Assembly: GCF_910592395.1 (NCBI RefSeq)
Contig: NC_088322.1
Span: 2,912,001 to 2,976,000, forward strand
Reading direction: 5' to 3'
Length of the DNA stretch: 64,000 nt
Source: Lineus longissimus
Taxonomy: Eukaryota > Nemertea > Pilidiophora > Heteronemertea > Lineidae
Shown here: piece by piece, positions 32,301-44,175 of the stretch
How the letters are laid out: every line of letters begins with the position of its first letter
Position numbering within the stretch: the first letter of the stretch is position 1
The notes under the pieces: model-generated
Database searches by the model: none
Told to the model about the DNA's origin: nothing
The model's input: only the letters and a program-made list of their open reading frames with translations
Program-made: the position numbers and the translations under genes

Positions 32301-35300
32301 CACCTCCAAGTGTGCTAGACCCCTGCTGATTGGACAGTTTTCGAGATCTGAGCACTTTTATGCCCGCCTACCCCCCCTCGACCTGGGCCGATTTTCGACT
32401 CGGGGATGGGCTTCACGCAAAAGGTAAAAGATGTCCCCGAGGTTTTACGACGGTTATTATGCTCACACTACATGCCTATCACCTCCAAGTGTGCTAGACC
32501 CCTGCTGATTGGACAGTTCTCGAGATCTGAACACTTTTATGAAAGCCTACCCCACTCGACCGGGGCCGATTTTCGACTCGGGGATGGGCTTCACGCAAAA
32601 GGTAAAAGATGTCCCCGAGGTTTTACGACGGATTATTATGCTCAGACTACATGCCTATCACCTCCAAGTGTGCTAGACCCCTGCTGATTGGACAGTTTTC
32701 GAGATCTGAGCACTTTTATGCCCGCCGACCCTCCTCGACCGGGGCCGATTTTCGACTCGGGGATGGGCTTCACGCAAAAGGTAAAAGATGTCCCCGAGGT
32801 TTTACGACGGTTATTATGCTCACACTACATGCCTATCACCTCCAGGTGTGCTAGACCCCTGCTGATTGGACAGTTTTCGAGATCTGAGCACTTTTATGCC
32901 CGCCTACCCCCTCGACCGGGGCCGATTTTCGACTCAGGGATGGGCTTCACGCAAAAGGTAAAAGATGTCCCCGAGGTTTTACGACGGATTATTATGCTCA
33001 GACTACATGCCTATCACCTCCAAGTGTGCTAGACCCCTGCTGATTGGACAGTTTTCGAGATCTGAACACTTTTATGCCCGCCTACCCCCCCCCTCGACCG
33101 GGGCCGATTTTCGACTCGGGGATGGGCTTCACGCAAAAGGTAAAAGATGTCCCCGAGGTTTTACGACGGATTATTATGCTCAGACTACATGCCTATCACC
33201 TCCAAGTGTGCTAGACCCCTGCTGATTGGACAGTTTTCGAGATCTGAACACTTTTATGCCCGCCTACCCCCCTCGACCTGGGCCGATTTTCGACTCGGGG
33301 ATGGGCTTCACGCAAAAGGTAAAATATGTCCCCGAGGTTTTACGACGGATTATTATGCTCAGACAAAATGCCTATCACCTCCAAGTGTGCTAGACCCCTG
33401 CTGATTGGACAGTTTTCGAGATCTGAGCACTTTTATGCCCGCCTACCCTCCTCGACCGGGGCCGATTTTCGACTCGGGGATGGGCTTCACGCAAAAGGTA
33501 AAAGATGTCCCCGAGGTTTTACGACGGTTATTATGCTCACACTACATGCCTATCACCTCCAAGTGTGCTAGACCCCTGCTGATTGGACAGTTCTCGAGAT
33601 CTGAACACTTTTATGAAAGCCTACCCCACTCGACCGGGGCCGATTTTTGACTCGGGGATTGGCTTCACGCAAAAGGTAAAAGATGTCCCCGAGGTTTTAC
33701 GACGGATTATTATGCTCAGACTACATGCCTATCACCTCCAAGTGTGCTAGACCCCTGCTGATTGGACAGTTTTCGAGATCTGAGCACTTTTATGCCCGCC
33801 GACCCTCCTCGACCGGGGCCGATTTTCGACTCGGGGATGGGCTTCACGCAAAAGGTAAAAGATGTCCCCGAGGTTTTACGACGGTTATTATGCTCACACT
33901 ACATGCCTATCACCTCCAGGTGTGCTAGACCCCTGCTGATTGGACAGTTCTCGAGATCTGAACACTTTTATGAAAGCCTACCCCACTCGACCGGGGCCGA
34001 TTTTCGACTCGGGGATGGGCTTCACGCAAAAGGTAAAAGATGTCCCCGAGGTTTTACGACGGATAATTATGCTCAGACTACATGCCTATCACCTCCAAGT
34101 GTGCTCGACCCCTGCTGATTGGACAGTTTTCGAGATCTGAGCACTTTTATGCCCGCCTACCCCCCTCGACCGGGGCCGATTTTCGACTCGGGGATGGGCT
34201 TCACGCAAAAGGTAAAAGATGTCCCCGAGGTTTTACGACGGTTATTATGCTCACACTACATGCCTATCACCTCCAAGTGTGCTAGACCCCTGCTGATTGG
34301 ACAGTTCTCGAGATCTGAACACTTTTATGAAAGCCTACCCCACTCGACCGGGGCCGATTTTCGACCCGGGGATGGGCTTCACGCAAAAGGTAAAAGATGT
34401 CCCCGAGGTTTTACGACGGATTATTATGCTCAGACTACATGCCTATCACCTCCAAGTGTGCTAGACCCCTGCTGATTGGACAGTTTTCGAGATCTGAGCA
34501 CTTTTATGCCCGCTGACCCTCCTCGACCGGGGCCGATTTTCGACTCGGGGATGGGCTTCACGCAAAAGGTAAAAGATGTCCCCGAGGTTTTACGACGGTT
34601 ATTATGCTCACACTACATGCCTATCACCTCCAGGTGTGCTAGACCCCTGCTGATTGGACAGTTTTCGAGATCTGAACACTTTTATGCCCGCCTACCCCGC
34701 CCTCGACCGGGGCCGATTTTCGACTCGGGGATGGGCTTCACGCAAAAGGTAAAAGATGTCCCCGAGGTTTTACGACGGATTATTATGCTCAGACTACATG
34801 CCTATCACCTCCAAGTGTGCTAGACCCCTGCTGATTGGACAGTTTTCGAGATCTGAACACTTTTATGCCCGCCTCCCCCCCCCCCCCCCTCGACCGGGGC
34901 CGATTTTCGACTCGGGGATGGGCTTCACGCAAAAGGTAAAAGATGTCCCCGAGGTTTTACGACGGATTATTATGCTCAGACTACATGCCTATCACCTCCA
35001 AGTGTGCTAGACCCCTGCTGATTGGACAGTTTTCGAGATCTGAACACTTTTATGCCCGCCTACCCCCCTCGACCTGGGCCGATTTTCGACTCGGGGATGG
35101 GCTTCACGCAAAAGGTAAAAGATGTCCCCGAGGTTTTACGACGGATTATTATGCTCAGACTACATGCCTATCACCTCCAAGTGTGCTAGACCCCTGCTGA
35201 TTGGACAGTTTTCGAGATCTGAACACTTTTATGCCCGCCTACCCCACTCGACCGGGGCCGATTTTCGACTCGGGGATGGCTTCACGCAAAAGGTAAAAGA

Positions 35301-38300
35301 TGTCCCCGAGGTTTTACGACGGATTATTATGCTCAGACTACATGCCTATCACCTCCAAGTGTGCTAGACCCCTGCTGATTGGACAGTTTTCGAGATCTGA
35401 GCACTTTTATGCCCGCCTACCCCCCTCGACCGGGGCCGATTTTCGACTCGGGGATGGGCTTCACGCAAAAGGTAAAAGATGTCCCCGAGGTTTTACGACG
35501 GATTATTATGCTCAGACTACATGCCTATCACCTCCAAGTGTGCTAGACCCCTGCTGATTGGACAGTTTTCGAGATCTGAGCACTTTTATGCCCGCCTACC
35601 CCCCTCGACCGGGGCCGATTTTCGACTCGGGGATGGGCTTCACGCAAAAGGTAAAAGATGTCCCCGAGGTTTTACGACGGATTATTATGCTCAGACTACA
35701 TGCCTATCACCTCCAAGTGTGCTAGACCCCTGCTGATTGGACAGTTTTCGAGATCTGAGCACTTTTATGCCCGCCTACCCCACTCGACCGGGGCCGATTT
35801 TCGACTCGGGGATGGGCTTCACGCAAAAGGTAAAATATGTCCCCGAGGTTTTACGACGGATTATTATGCTCAGACTACATGCCTATCACCTCCAAGTGTG
35901 CTAGACCCCTGCTGATTGGACAGTTTTCGAGATCTGAGCACTTTTATGCCCGCCTACCCCCCTCGACCGGGGCCGATTTTCGACTCGGGGATGGGCTTCA
36001 CGCAAAAGGTAAAAGATGTCCCCGAGGTTTTACGACGGTTATTATGCTCACACTACATGCCTATCACCTCCAAGTGTGCTAGACCCCTGCTGATTGGACA
36101 GTTTTCGAGATCTGAGCACTTTTATGCCCGCCTACCCCCCTCGACCTGGGCCGATTTTCGACTCGGGGATGGGCTTCACGCAAAAGGTAAAAGATGTCCC
36201 CGAGGTTTTACGACGGTTATTATGCTCACACTACATGCCTATCACCTCCAAGTGTGCTAGACCCCTGCTGATGGGACAGTTTTCGAGATCTGAGCACTTT
36301 TATGCCCGCCTACCCCCCTCGACCGGGGCCGATTTTCGACTCGGGGATGGGCTTCACGCAAAAGGTAAAATATGTCCCCGAGGTTTTACGACGGATTATA
36401 ATGCTCAGACTACATGCCTATCACCTCCAAGTGTGCTAGACCCCTGCTGATTGGACAGTTTTCGAGATCTGAGCACTTTTATGCCCGCCTACCCCCCTCG
36501 ACCGGGGCCAATTTTCGACTCGGGGATGGGCTTCACGCAAAAGGTAAAAGATGTCCCCGAGGTTTTACGACGGATTATTATGCTCAGACTACATGCCTAT
36601 CACCTCCAAGTGTGCTAGACCCCTGCTGATTGGACAGTTTTCGAGATCTGAACACTTTTATGCCCGCCTACCCCCCTCGACCGGGGCCGATTTTCGACTC
36701 GGGGATGGGCTTCAGCAAAAGGTAAAAGATGTCCCCGAGGTTTTACGACGGATTATTATGCTCAGACTACATGCCTATCACCTCCAAGTGTGCTAGACCC
36801 CTGCTGATTGGACAGTTTTCGAGATCTGAACACTTTTATGCCCGCCTACCCCCCTCGACCGGGGCCGATTTTCGACTCGGGGATGGGCTTCACGCAAAAG
36901 GTAAAAGATGTCCCCGAGGTTTTACGACGGTTATTATGCTCACACTACATGCCTATCACCTCCAAGTGTGCTAGACCCCTGCTGATTGGACAGTTTTCGA
37001 GATCTGAGCACTTTTATGCCCGCCTACCCCCCTCGACCTGGGCCGATTTTCGACTCGGGGATGGGCTTCACGCAAAAGGTAAAAGATGTCCCCGAGGTTT
37101 TACGACGGTTATTATGCTCACACTACATGCCTATCACCTCCAAGTGTGCTAGACCCCTGCTGATTGGACAGTTTTCGAGATCTGAACACTTTTATGAAAG
37201 CCTACCCCACTCGACCGGGGCCGATTTTCGACTCGGGGATGGGCTTCACGCAAAAGGTAAAAGATGTCCCCGAGGTTTTACGACGGATTATTATGCTCAG
37301 ACTACATGCCTATCACCTCCAAGTGTGTTAGACCCCTGCTGATTGGACAGTTTTCGAGATCTGAACACTTTTATGCCCGCCTACCCCCCCCCCCTCGACC
37401 GGGGCCGATTTTCGACTCGGGGATGGGCTTCACGCAAAAGGTAAAAGATGTCCCCGAGGTTTTACGACGGATTATTATGCTCAGACTACATGCCTATCAC
37501 CTCCAAGTGTGCTAGACCCCTGCTGATTGGACAGTTTTCGAGATCTGAACACTTTTATGCCCGCCTACCCCCCTCGACCTGGGCCGATTTTCGACTCGGG
37601 GATGGGCTTCACGCAAAAGGTTAAAGATGTCCCCGAGGTTTTACGACGGATTATTATGCTCAGACTAAATGCCTATCACCTCCAAGTGTGCTAGACCCCT
37701 GCTGATTGGACAGTTTTCGAGATCTGAGCACTTTTATGCCCGCCTACCCCCCTCGACCGGGGCCGATTTTCGACTCGGGGATGGGCTTCACGCAAAAGGT
37801 AAAAGATGTCCCCGAGGTTTTACGACGGATTATTATGCTCAGACTACATGCCTATCACCTCCAAGTGTGCTAGACCCCTGCTGATTGGACAGTTTTCGAG
37901 ATCTGAACACTTTTATGCCCGCCTACCCCCCTCGACCGGGGCCGATTTTCGACTCGGGGATGGGCTTCACGCAAAAGGTAAAAGATGTCCCCGAGGTTTT
38001 ACGACGGTTATTATGCTCACACTACATGCCTATCACCTCCAAGTGTGCTAGACCCCTGCTGATTGGACAGTTTTCGAGATCTGAACACTTTTATGCCCGC
38101 CTACCCCCCTCGACCGGGGCCGATTTTCGACTCGGGGATGGGCTTCACGCAAAAGGTAAAAGATGTCCCCGAGGTTTTACGACGGATTATTATGCTCAGA
38201 CTACATGCCTATCACCTCCAAGTGTGCTAGACCCCTGCTGATTGGACAGTTTTCGAGATCTGAGCACTTTTATGCCCGCCTACCCCCCTCGACCGGGGCC

Positions 38301-39376
38301 GATTTTCGACTCGGGGATGGGCTTCACGCAAAAGGTAAAATATGTCCCCGAGGTTTTACGACGGATTATTATGCTCAGACTACATGCCTATCACCTCCAA
38401 GTGTACTAGACCCCTGCTGATTGGACAGTTTTCGAGATCTGAGCACTTTTATGCCCGCCTACCCCCCTCGACCGGGGCCGATTTTCGACTCGGGGATGGG
38501 CTTCACGCAAAAGGTAAAAGATGTCCCCGAGGTTTTACGACGGATTATTATGCTCAGACTACATGCCTATCACCTCCAAGTGTGCTAGACCCCTGCTGAT
38601 TTGAGAGTTTTCGAGATCTGAGCACTTTTATGCCCGCCTACCCCCCTCGACCGGGGCCGATTTTCGACTCGGGGATGGGCTTCACGCAAAAGGTAAAAGA
38701 TGTCCCCGAGGTTTTACGACGGATTATTATGCTCAGACTACATGCCTATCACCTCCAAGTGTGCTAGACCCCTGCTGATTGGACAGTTTTCGAGATCTGA
38801 ACACTTTTATGCCCGCCTACCCCCCTCGACCTGGGCCGATTTTCGACTCGGGGATGGGCTTCACGCAAAAGGTAAAAGATGTCCCCGAGGTTTTACGACG
38901 GATTATTATGCTCAGACTAAATGCCTATCACCTCCAAGTGTGCTAGACCCCTGCTGATTGGACAGTTTTCGAGATCTGAGCACTTTTATGCCCGCCTACC
39001 CCTCTCGACCGGGGCCGATTTTCGACTCGGGGATGGGCTTCACGCAAAAGGTAAAAGATGTCCCCGAGGTTTTACGACGGATTATTATGCTCAGACTACA
39101 TGCCTATCACCTCCAAGTGTGCTAGACCCCTGCTGATTGGACAGTTTTCGAGATCTGAGCACTTTTATGCCGGCCTACCCGATTTTCGACTCGGGGATGG
39201 GCTTCACGCAAAAGGTAAAAGATGTCCCCGAGGTTTTACGACGGATTATTATGCTCAGACTACATGCCTATCACCTCCAAGTGTGCTAGACCCCTGCTGA
39301 TTGGACAGTTTTCGAGATCTGAGCACTTTCATGCCCGCCTACCCCCTCGACCGGGGCCGATTTTCGACTCGGGGAT
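26369..39376. repeat. 179-bp satellite array
   Basis: About 72 head-to-tail monomers, typically 179 bp (some 178-182, a few shortened to ~135 bp near 26620 and 27290). Landmarks are GGTTTTACGACGGATTATTA, GTGCTAGACCCCTGCTGATT, CGAGATCTGAGCACTTTTAT and CTCGACCGGGGCCGATTTTC. Subfamilies recur, for example the TATGAAAGCC variant near 32539, 33613, 33970, 34326 and 37195, which implies blockwise amplification. A poly-C tract varies in length (longest near 34870). The open 85-codon frames arise because the monomer lacks stops in some frames; I see no evidence of translation. Confidence 0.97.
28637..28736. other. assembly gap (100 N)
   Basis: Exactly 100 Ns within the satellite. The monomer phase on the two sides requires 31 bp, or 31 plus a multiple of 179, so 100 is a placeholder. 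Confidence 0.98.
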
Positions 39377-39377
39377 G

Positions 39378-39606
39378 AGAATAATAAAAAAGGGGTGATA
39401 GGAATCCTAGGTATTTGAAGCCATTTTGACCAAAGCCCTTACAGGCCTTTTGTCTCAAATTAGCCTCAAATTAGCTTAGAAACCCCTAAGAACCAGCCAC
39501 CCCATTATTATCATTCTTAGGGAATACTACAGCTCAATGGGTTATTTCCTTAAAATAAATGGCCTTTTTACTGTCTTCATTATCCAAAACTGAAGTTAAA
39601 ACCAAA
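39378..39606. repeat. left terminal inverted repeat of element 2
   Basis: Pairs with 60813-60584, with scattered differences of a few per cent including indels in the AAT run. Its inner end duplicates the first ~16 codons of the gene at the right end, including its ATG at 39559. Confidence 0.9.
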
Positions 39607-39909
39607 GTTAACAGATGGCAGCACTGACGTAATTAATGTTAAACAGGTGTTACCTTAAACAGATGTTACTTTAAAGGTCATATATCAAGGTTTGAAAACA
39701 TGCTTGATACTCATGAAATATGTTGAGGGTTAAAAAAACAAGATCCCAGACATTAAAAAAATTCTAATAATAAAGTCATTATTTAGTTATTTCAATTTTC
39801 AATTTGAAACTATTTGAATTTCCCACCACACACAACTTTAGATTAGTTCCACATGTGGCCGCTAGGGATTTTTTGATGACGTAGGTCGTGTCAGTCAGAA
39901 CAAAGCAAG

Positions 39910-40956
39910 ATGGCTTCCGCATACAGTTCAGAGAGTGAGAGCAGTGAATTTGAGGATGTTTTGGTCGATACAGAAGGATATTTAAACGTTGAGCCATACA
40001 TGTTCGAGCCATTGATATCACTAGATCATAATGAGAGTGATCATTCGGACGAAAGTGATGAGGAAGTGGAGGATGAACGCCCTGAACGTGCAGGCAACAG
40101 AAAATGGCAAGTTTTGTTTACATTCTCACTCTGTTCTCTATGCACACAGCACTACATCATGACATGCATCCACTACTACTATACACAATTGGACTTTATC
40201 TGATGCTCTGGCACTTCTTGGATGGCTTTGTATTGGTTCAATGGTTGTATGTATTTGAACAGTCTCTGAAGGACATTTGCCATCTGCCATGTCATGGACT
40301 CGGCCTCATCATCACTGAGACTGAGGGAAGCCAAGGAGGGCAACTGGCAACTGGTCTAGTGTTAATCATCATTTTTTGTAAATATGTAAACGTTTATCAT
40401 TTCAGGTGTGACTGTGGAAACTGCACAGCTCAAATCACTGGAACAGAGTCGATGTGCTGCAGTGACTATTCCCCAGTTCTGGCCAAGAAGGAAAGTTATG
40501 AGCCAGATGGAGTTGCCTGCATAACTCTGCATCCCGGATTCGCAAGCAACTGCCTTGACCGATATGTCCTGGAAAGTGCCATGTATGAATTTATCCAAGA
40601 TCAAGGGCCAATAGGAAATGATCAGCCAATGCACAAGTAAGTTGAAATAAGTAAAATAACAGAAACTTGTACATGTACACTTCCTATTTATTTACAAAAC
40701 AGAAACAACTGCTTTCAGCACAAAGGATTCATGACCATACTACATTGTATGCATTATGTTTCATCTGAACTCAAATTTTCTCTCAAACTGTCTTTTCAGG
40801 TTATGGAGATACCTTGCATACCGCAGATTTGTGCGCTGGTGCTGGCAACGTTTGGGCAAAAAGCAAAGACTTCCTCTTCCAGTCTGTGCTCGTGACAAGA
40901 TTCGCTCTACCTGGCCCTCAGATGAGTACACTGGCTTTCGTTATCCAAAGAGTTGA
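39910..40956 (+). CDS. P2X7 C-terminal (ballast/P2RX7_C)-domain protein, three exons
   Basis: Exons 39910-40106, 40406-40636 and 40800-40956 give 194 codons plus stop with consistent phases. The first intron has a GC donor (ATG/GCAAGT) and acceptor TTTCAG; the second is GT-AG. Residues 1-65 are an acidic Ser/Glu-rich head. The rest is the zinc-binding Cys-rich domain known from the cytoplasmic tail of vertebrate P2X7: WCDCGNC, CCSDYSP, CITLHPGF, a LWRYLAYRRFVRW helix and a final YTGFRY. No channel part is present; stand-alone versions are common in invertebrates. Being inside TTAA-flanked termini, it is probably transposon cargo or a second transposition protein. That role is inference. Confidence 0.75.
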
Positions 40957-43319
40957 GCGTCCGATTAAATCGAGTCTTCCGGCTATCCACGACCTCAAGT
41001 TTGGTTTGACGTTTCGTGTATTTCGTACAGACTGGCTTGGGTGTAGACTTGATGCGATCTTCGCTATTGGCCAATGCAGTGCTGTACGAGGGCATTTTCT
41101 CTCGAAGTCTCAATACCTCATTCAGTAGAAGTTCAATGTATTCTGAAAAGGAACGAATATTTTGATTTTTTTTGAACAATAAATATTTTGTATTTATAGG
41201 ATGTCCTGTTTGTTTTTGGTGACACAAGATCATCTCCATGAAATACCTCTGGAAATTGAAATGGTGTTCACAGTCAAGTGGAACCTCTCTAAAGGGACCA
41301 TCTCAAAATTGACTGATGCCAAAATAGAAGAACAGTGTTAGTCTCTCTGTGAACACTGAGCACCTAGAAAACTCCCCCCAGACAAACACTGTTCCTCTTT
41401 TTTTGCATCAGTAAATTTTGAGATGGTCCCTAAGGACACCCATGGGACTGACAAGTGCTCTCCTTAATAGAGTACACTCCCACCGCAGTGGTATGTCCCG
41501 CCCCTGGTTTCATATACCGTGCCAACCACTGCTAGGCGAGAGTCTTTATCAGCGGCTAGGAAGACGACTGCAACAACACTACTTTGGCACTCTGCCAAGC
41601 AATCGGATGTTGTCACCCTTTCTATATATGGCCATTTTCAAGGAGCATCCTCAACCTACATGTATGATATAGAAGTACTTTTTTGAAAAGGTTCCTACCA
41701 TAAGTCACTGGTACTTTCACTTCCCTTGCCACAGGTTCACCCTTCTTTGCCTTCGGATAGGAGACTGACCATCGCTTAGTCCCATCTTTGTTCGCTGCTT
41801 GGGCACGTTTGGAATTCTCGTTGAAGTGCAATGCAGCTAGGAAGAGCCTGGAACAAATCGCAAAACCATAGTTAAAATACATGTAGGTTGTCAGCTATTG
41901 CAATGCATTATTAAGTTCAATCCCATAGATCCGGCCTATAGTCCCACTTTTAACTGCAGTTTTTACTTCTTTAATTTTAGATTAGAATTTAAAACAAGAC
42001 TCGTCAGGGTCTTGATTGTGATACCTAGCACTGAGTTCCACTCTGTTTCAAAGAATAGATGAAAAAGAACTTGCCTTGCTTTCATTCCTTCATATCCGAA
42101 ATGTAGAGACTTGGGAGCAAAGTGGCAGCATATGTTGTGATAGGACTCCAGCGAGGATGTCTGTTCTGCTGGGGACAACTGTTTGATGTCACGGATCAAT
42201 GCTGCTTGTTCGAGGATCAGCTTCAGTTCAAGATGAGCTTTAGAGCCTGAAATGGAGACGGTGATATACTGTATGTTAAAAATTACTCCACCAAGACCAC
42301 CTAAATCTAAAAAGATGAAAATAAATATCACCTTTTCAACAACTGCAGGTTGCCGTTTGTCTGGTTCAACTTCTGTGGAAGCCTCAGGGAATGCAGCATC
42401 AATCCCCACATCAAAATGATCATCATCATCTTCAGGTGCAGTGGCAGGGAGGTCACTGGCTGCATCTACATGGACTTCGGGTTGCTGTAGGCCTAAACGA
42501 GGGTCTTGGACGGCAGCTCGGAGTGCCTGAAAGTCAAAAGTTAATAAATTAGAATTTGTGGTTAATCAATTTGCATGGCAGACCTGCCGATATAGCAAAG
42601 AAGACATTGATAGATGGTTGCAGATGCATAACATGTATGATTTTTGAACAGACTAATGTTGCACAATATTGTTTCGCCTCGTCTGTGTTGTATCGCCAGT
42701 TATGTCATGACGCTGAACTACTATTGAAAAGTGACGGTATTATGCACAATCATCTTGACATGACGATATAATGCCGTGCAACGTTAGATAGGCCTAGATG
42801 TCAGATGACAATAATCTGTCATTGACAGTGGCTGTCACTGACACTGACCTGTGTCGCTGTCACCTTGCTAATGCTATGGCTGGAACACAAGAAGACACTA
42901 TGCGGTATCACAGGCCCCAATAGGGCCTACACATTATGTATAACAACCGACCTCAGCAGCCTCACTTCTTGATGTTTACGTTTTTTGGCTAACGAACGTT
43001 CCTTTGGAGGCTGTCGCATGTAAGTGGGGTTGGTCAAATCGAATACAGATGGAACAGCTGTTTTTAACAAGTGGCATTTAATATTCAGTTGGATGCAGAT
43101 ATCCCGCTTCATGTGATAATCCGTATCGATAAAGTGATCACTGCAAAGTTTGGCCGAAGGCCCAGGCTTCCAACACTCCAAACGTTTGCACTTCCGAATC
43201 CACAGCTTCCTCCTCTCTCGTTCAACTGGCTTTGGAAATTCATGAAAATGGGTCCCATCCGTCATTCGATTGTTCTTTGTGCTAACCTTGACACAATTCG
43301 GAGCCACACAATACACCAT
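40907..43319 (-). CDS. THAP-domain protein with transposase-like C-terminal tail, five exon-like segments
   Basis: Exon 1 (43319-42966) encodes a complete THAP zinc finger: MVYCVAPNC, FHEFPKPVERERRKLW and CSDHF. Exon 2 runs 42526 to 42332 or 42301; the longer form, with donor TTTAG/GTGGTC, gives the phase exon 3 needs. Exon 3 is 42246-42075 (GC donor GCAAGT), exon 4 41847-41699 and exon 5 41142-40907. The tail contains FHFAPK-like CCHFAPKSLHFGYEGMKAR, LAALHFNENSKRAQA and a final YIELLLNEVL. I associate this pattern with the C-terminal part of THAP/TTAA-type transposases. No DDE core lies between, so it is either a truncated transposase or a regulator. The 3' end overlaps the P2X7-like gene by 50 bp in antisense. 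Confidence 0.6.
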
Positions 43320-43611
43320 AGTGAATGAAACACATTACTTCCAGGTGTGCATAACTAATTAAGGCCCTCCTGCTTTTATGATTGCATGACATGATCTACA
43401 TCACAACTTTTGCTGAACCCGCCGCCTGGCTCTAACAAGCCAGTTGCTAGCCTGATCAGGTAATCAAGTTGTCAAACACATAATTGGCTATATCTTCAAA
43501 ATGGATGGAGCTAATTGCATTTGGTTTTCTGTATTGTATAAAGTGTTAGGTACACTTTTGAAATCGTCTTACAGCAGAAAATGGCAAAAAACCTTGATAT
43601 ATGACCTTTAA

Positions 43612-44175
43612 ATAGGCATAAATGTTATTGATCTAATAGAAAGTTCAATATCCGAGTGTGTAAAGCATGGAGCTTCCACACATGAGGTTGTGTTTCGGCG
43701 TGGGTTCGTTTCCCGGTGAAGGCAACATATGAAAACTGGCCTATGCCAAGCTTGTTTACTGCGTCGGTTGTTTAGTTACATGTTACAATGAAAAATGTCG
43801 CTGACTATCGGTTGCCAAGGATGACAACTTCCTGTTGAGATTGTTGAGATTGTTGTCATTGTACAACTAGCAAACAAGTGTTTGCCGGTTGCTATCAAAA
43901 CAAACTGTCATCGTTTGCGCATGTCTGTTGCCAAGATGACAGGAATTATGGGTAATGACGTGTATGTATGTTCAGCAGGGTGTAAGACAGCACGGATAAT
44001 GCATGTGCTGCATTTAAGGGATCAATGTGTGATTTACCAGTGTAGTAAGTGGAATGATGTACCAGTTTGACACCATGTGGCGCCACTGTAGTATTGCTCT
44101 TTACTGTGGAACCAAGTGTTTTTTAGAGGCCTGCTCTTGGAACTATTATTAATTTTACGAGTAAATAAATACAAG
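43612..44175. other. leader of element 2 with possible tRNA-derived SINE
   Basis: GGTTCGTTTCC at 43703-43713 matches the B box of RNA polymerase III tRNA promoters, with an A-box-like GTGTAAAGCATGG about 45 bp upstream, as in the head of a tRNA-derived SINE. No long frame. The 3' half contains GTTGAGATTGTTGAGATTGT-type micro-repeats. Just before the capsid gene is TAAATAAATACAAGATGG. Confidence 0.4.

Larger units (their letters stand above)
39675..43607. mobile_element. Kolobok-type transposon (TTAA target)
   Basis: TTAA at 39671-39674 and 43608-43611 flanks inverted termini AGGTCATATATCAAGG. TTAA duplication plus a THAP-domain gene is the hallmark of the Kolobok superfamily. The 3.9-kb unit carries a plus-strand P2X7 C-terminal-domain gene and a minus-strand THAP gene whose 3' ends overlap. 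I see no DDE catalytic core, so this may be a deletion derivative that depends on another copy. It sits between the left TIR and the capsid gene of element 2. Confidence 0.85.

Noticed and set aside
26369-39376. Dozens of 81-118-codon open frames in the satellite
   Set aside because: They follow the 179-bp monomer, shift frame each unit and carry no independent signature; they reflect a lack of stops in the monomer.
44080-44125. MITE related to the Harbinger left end (CCACAGTA/AGAGCA words)
   Set aside because: Similarity too short and without a second terminus.
44116-44175. Longer start for the major capsid protein
   Set aside because: The extra 20 residues are hydrophobic and atypical; the ATG at 44176 has the TAAATAAATACAAGATGG context.
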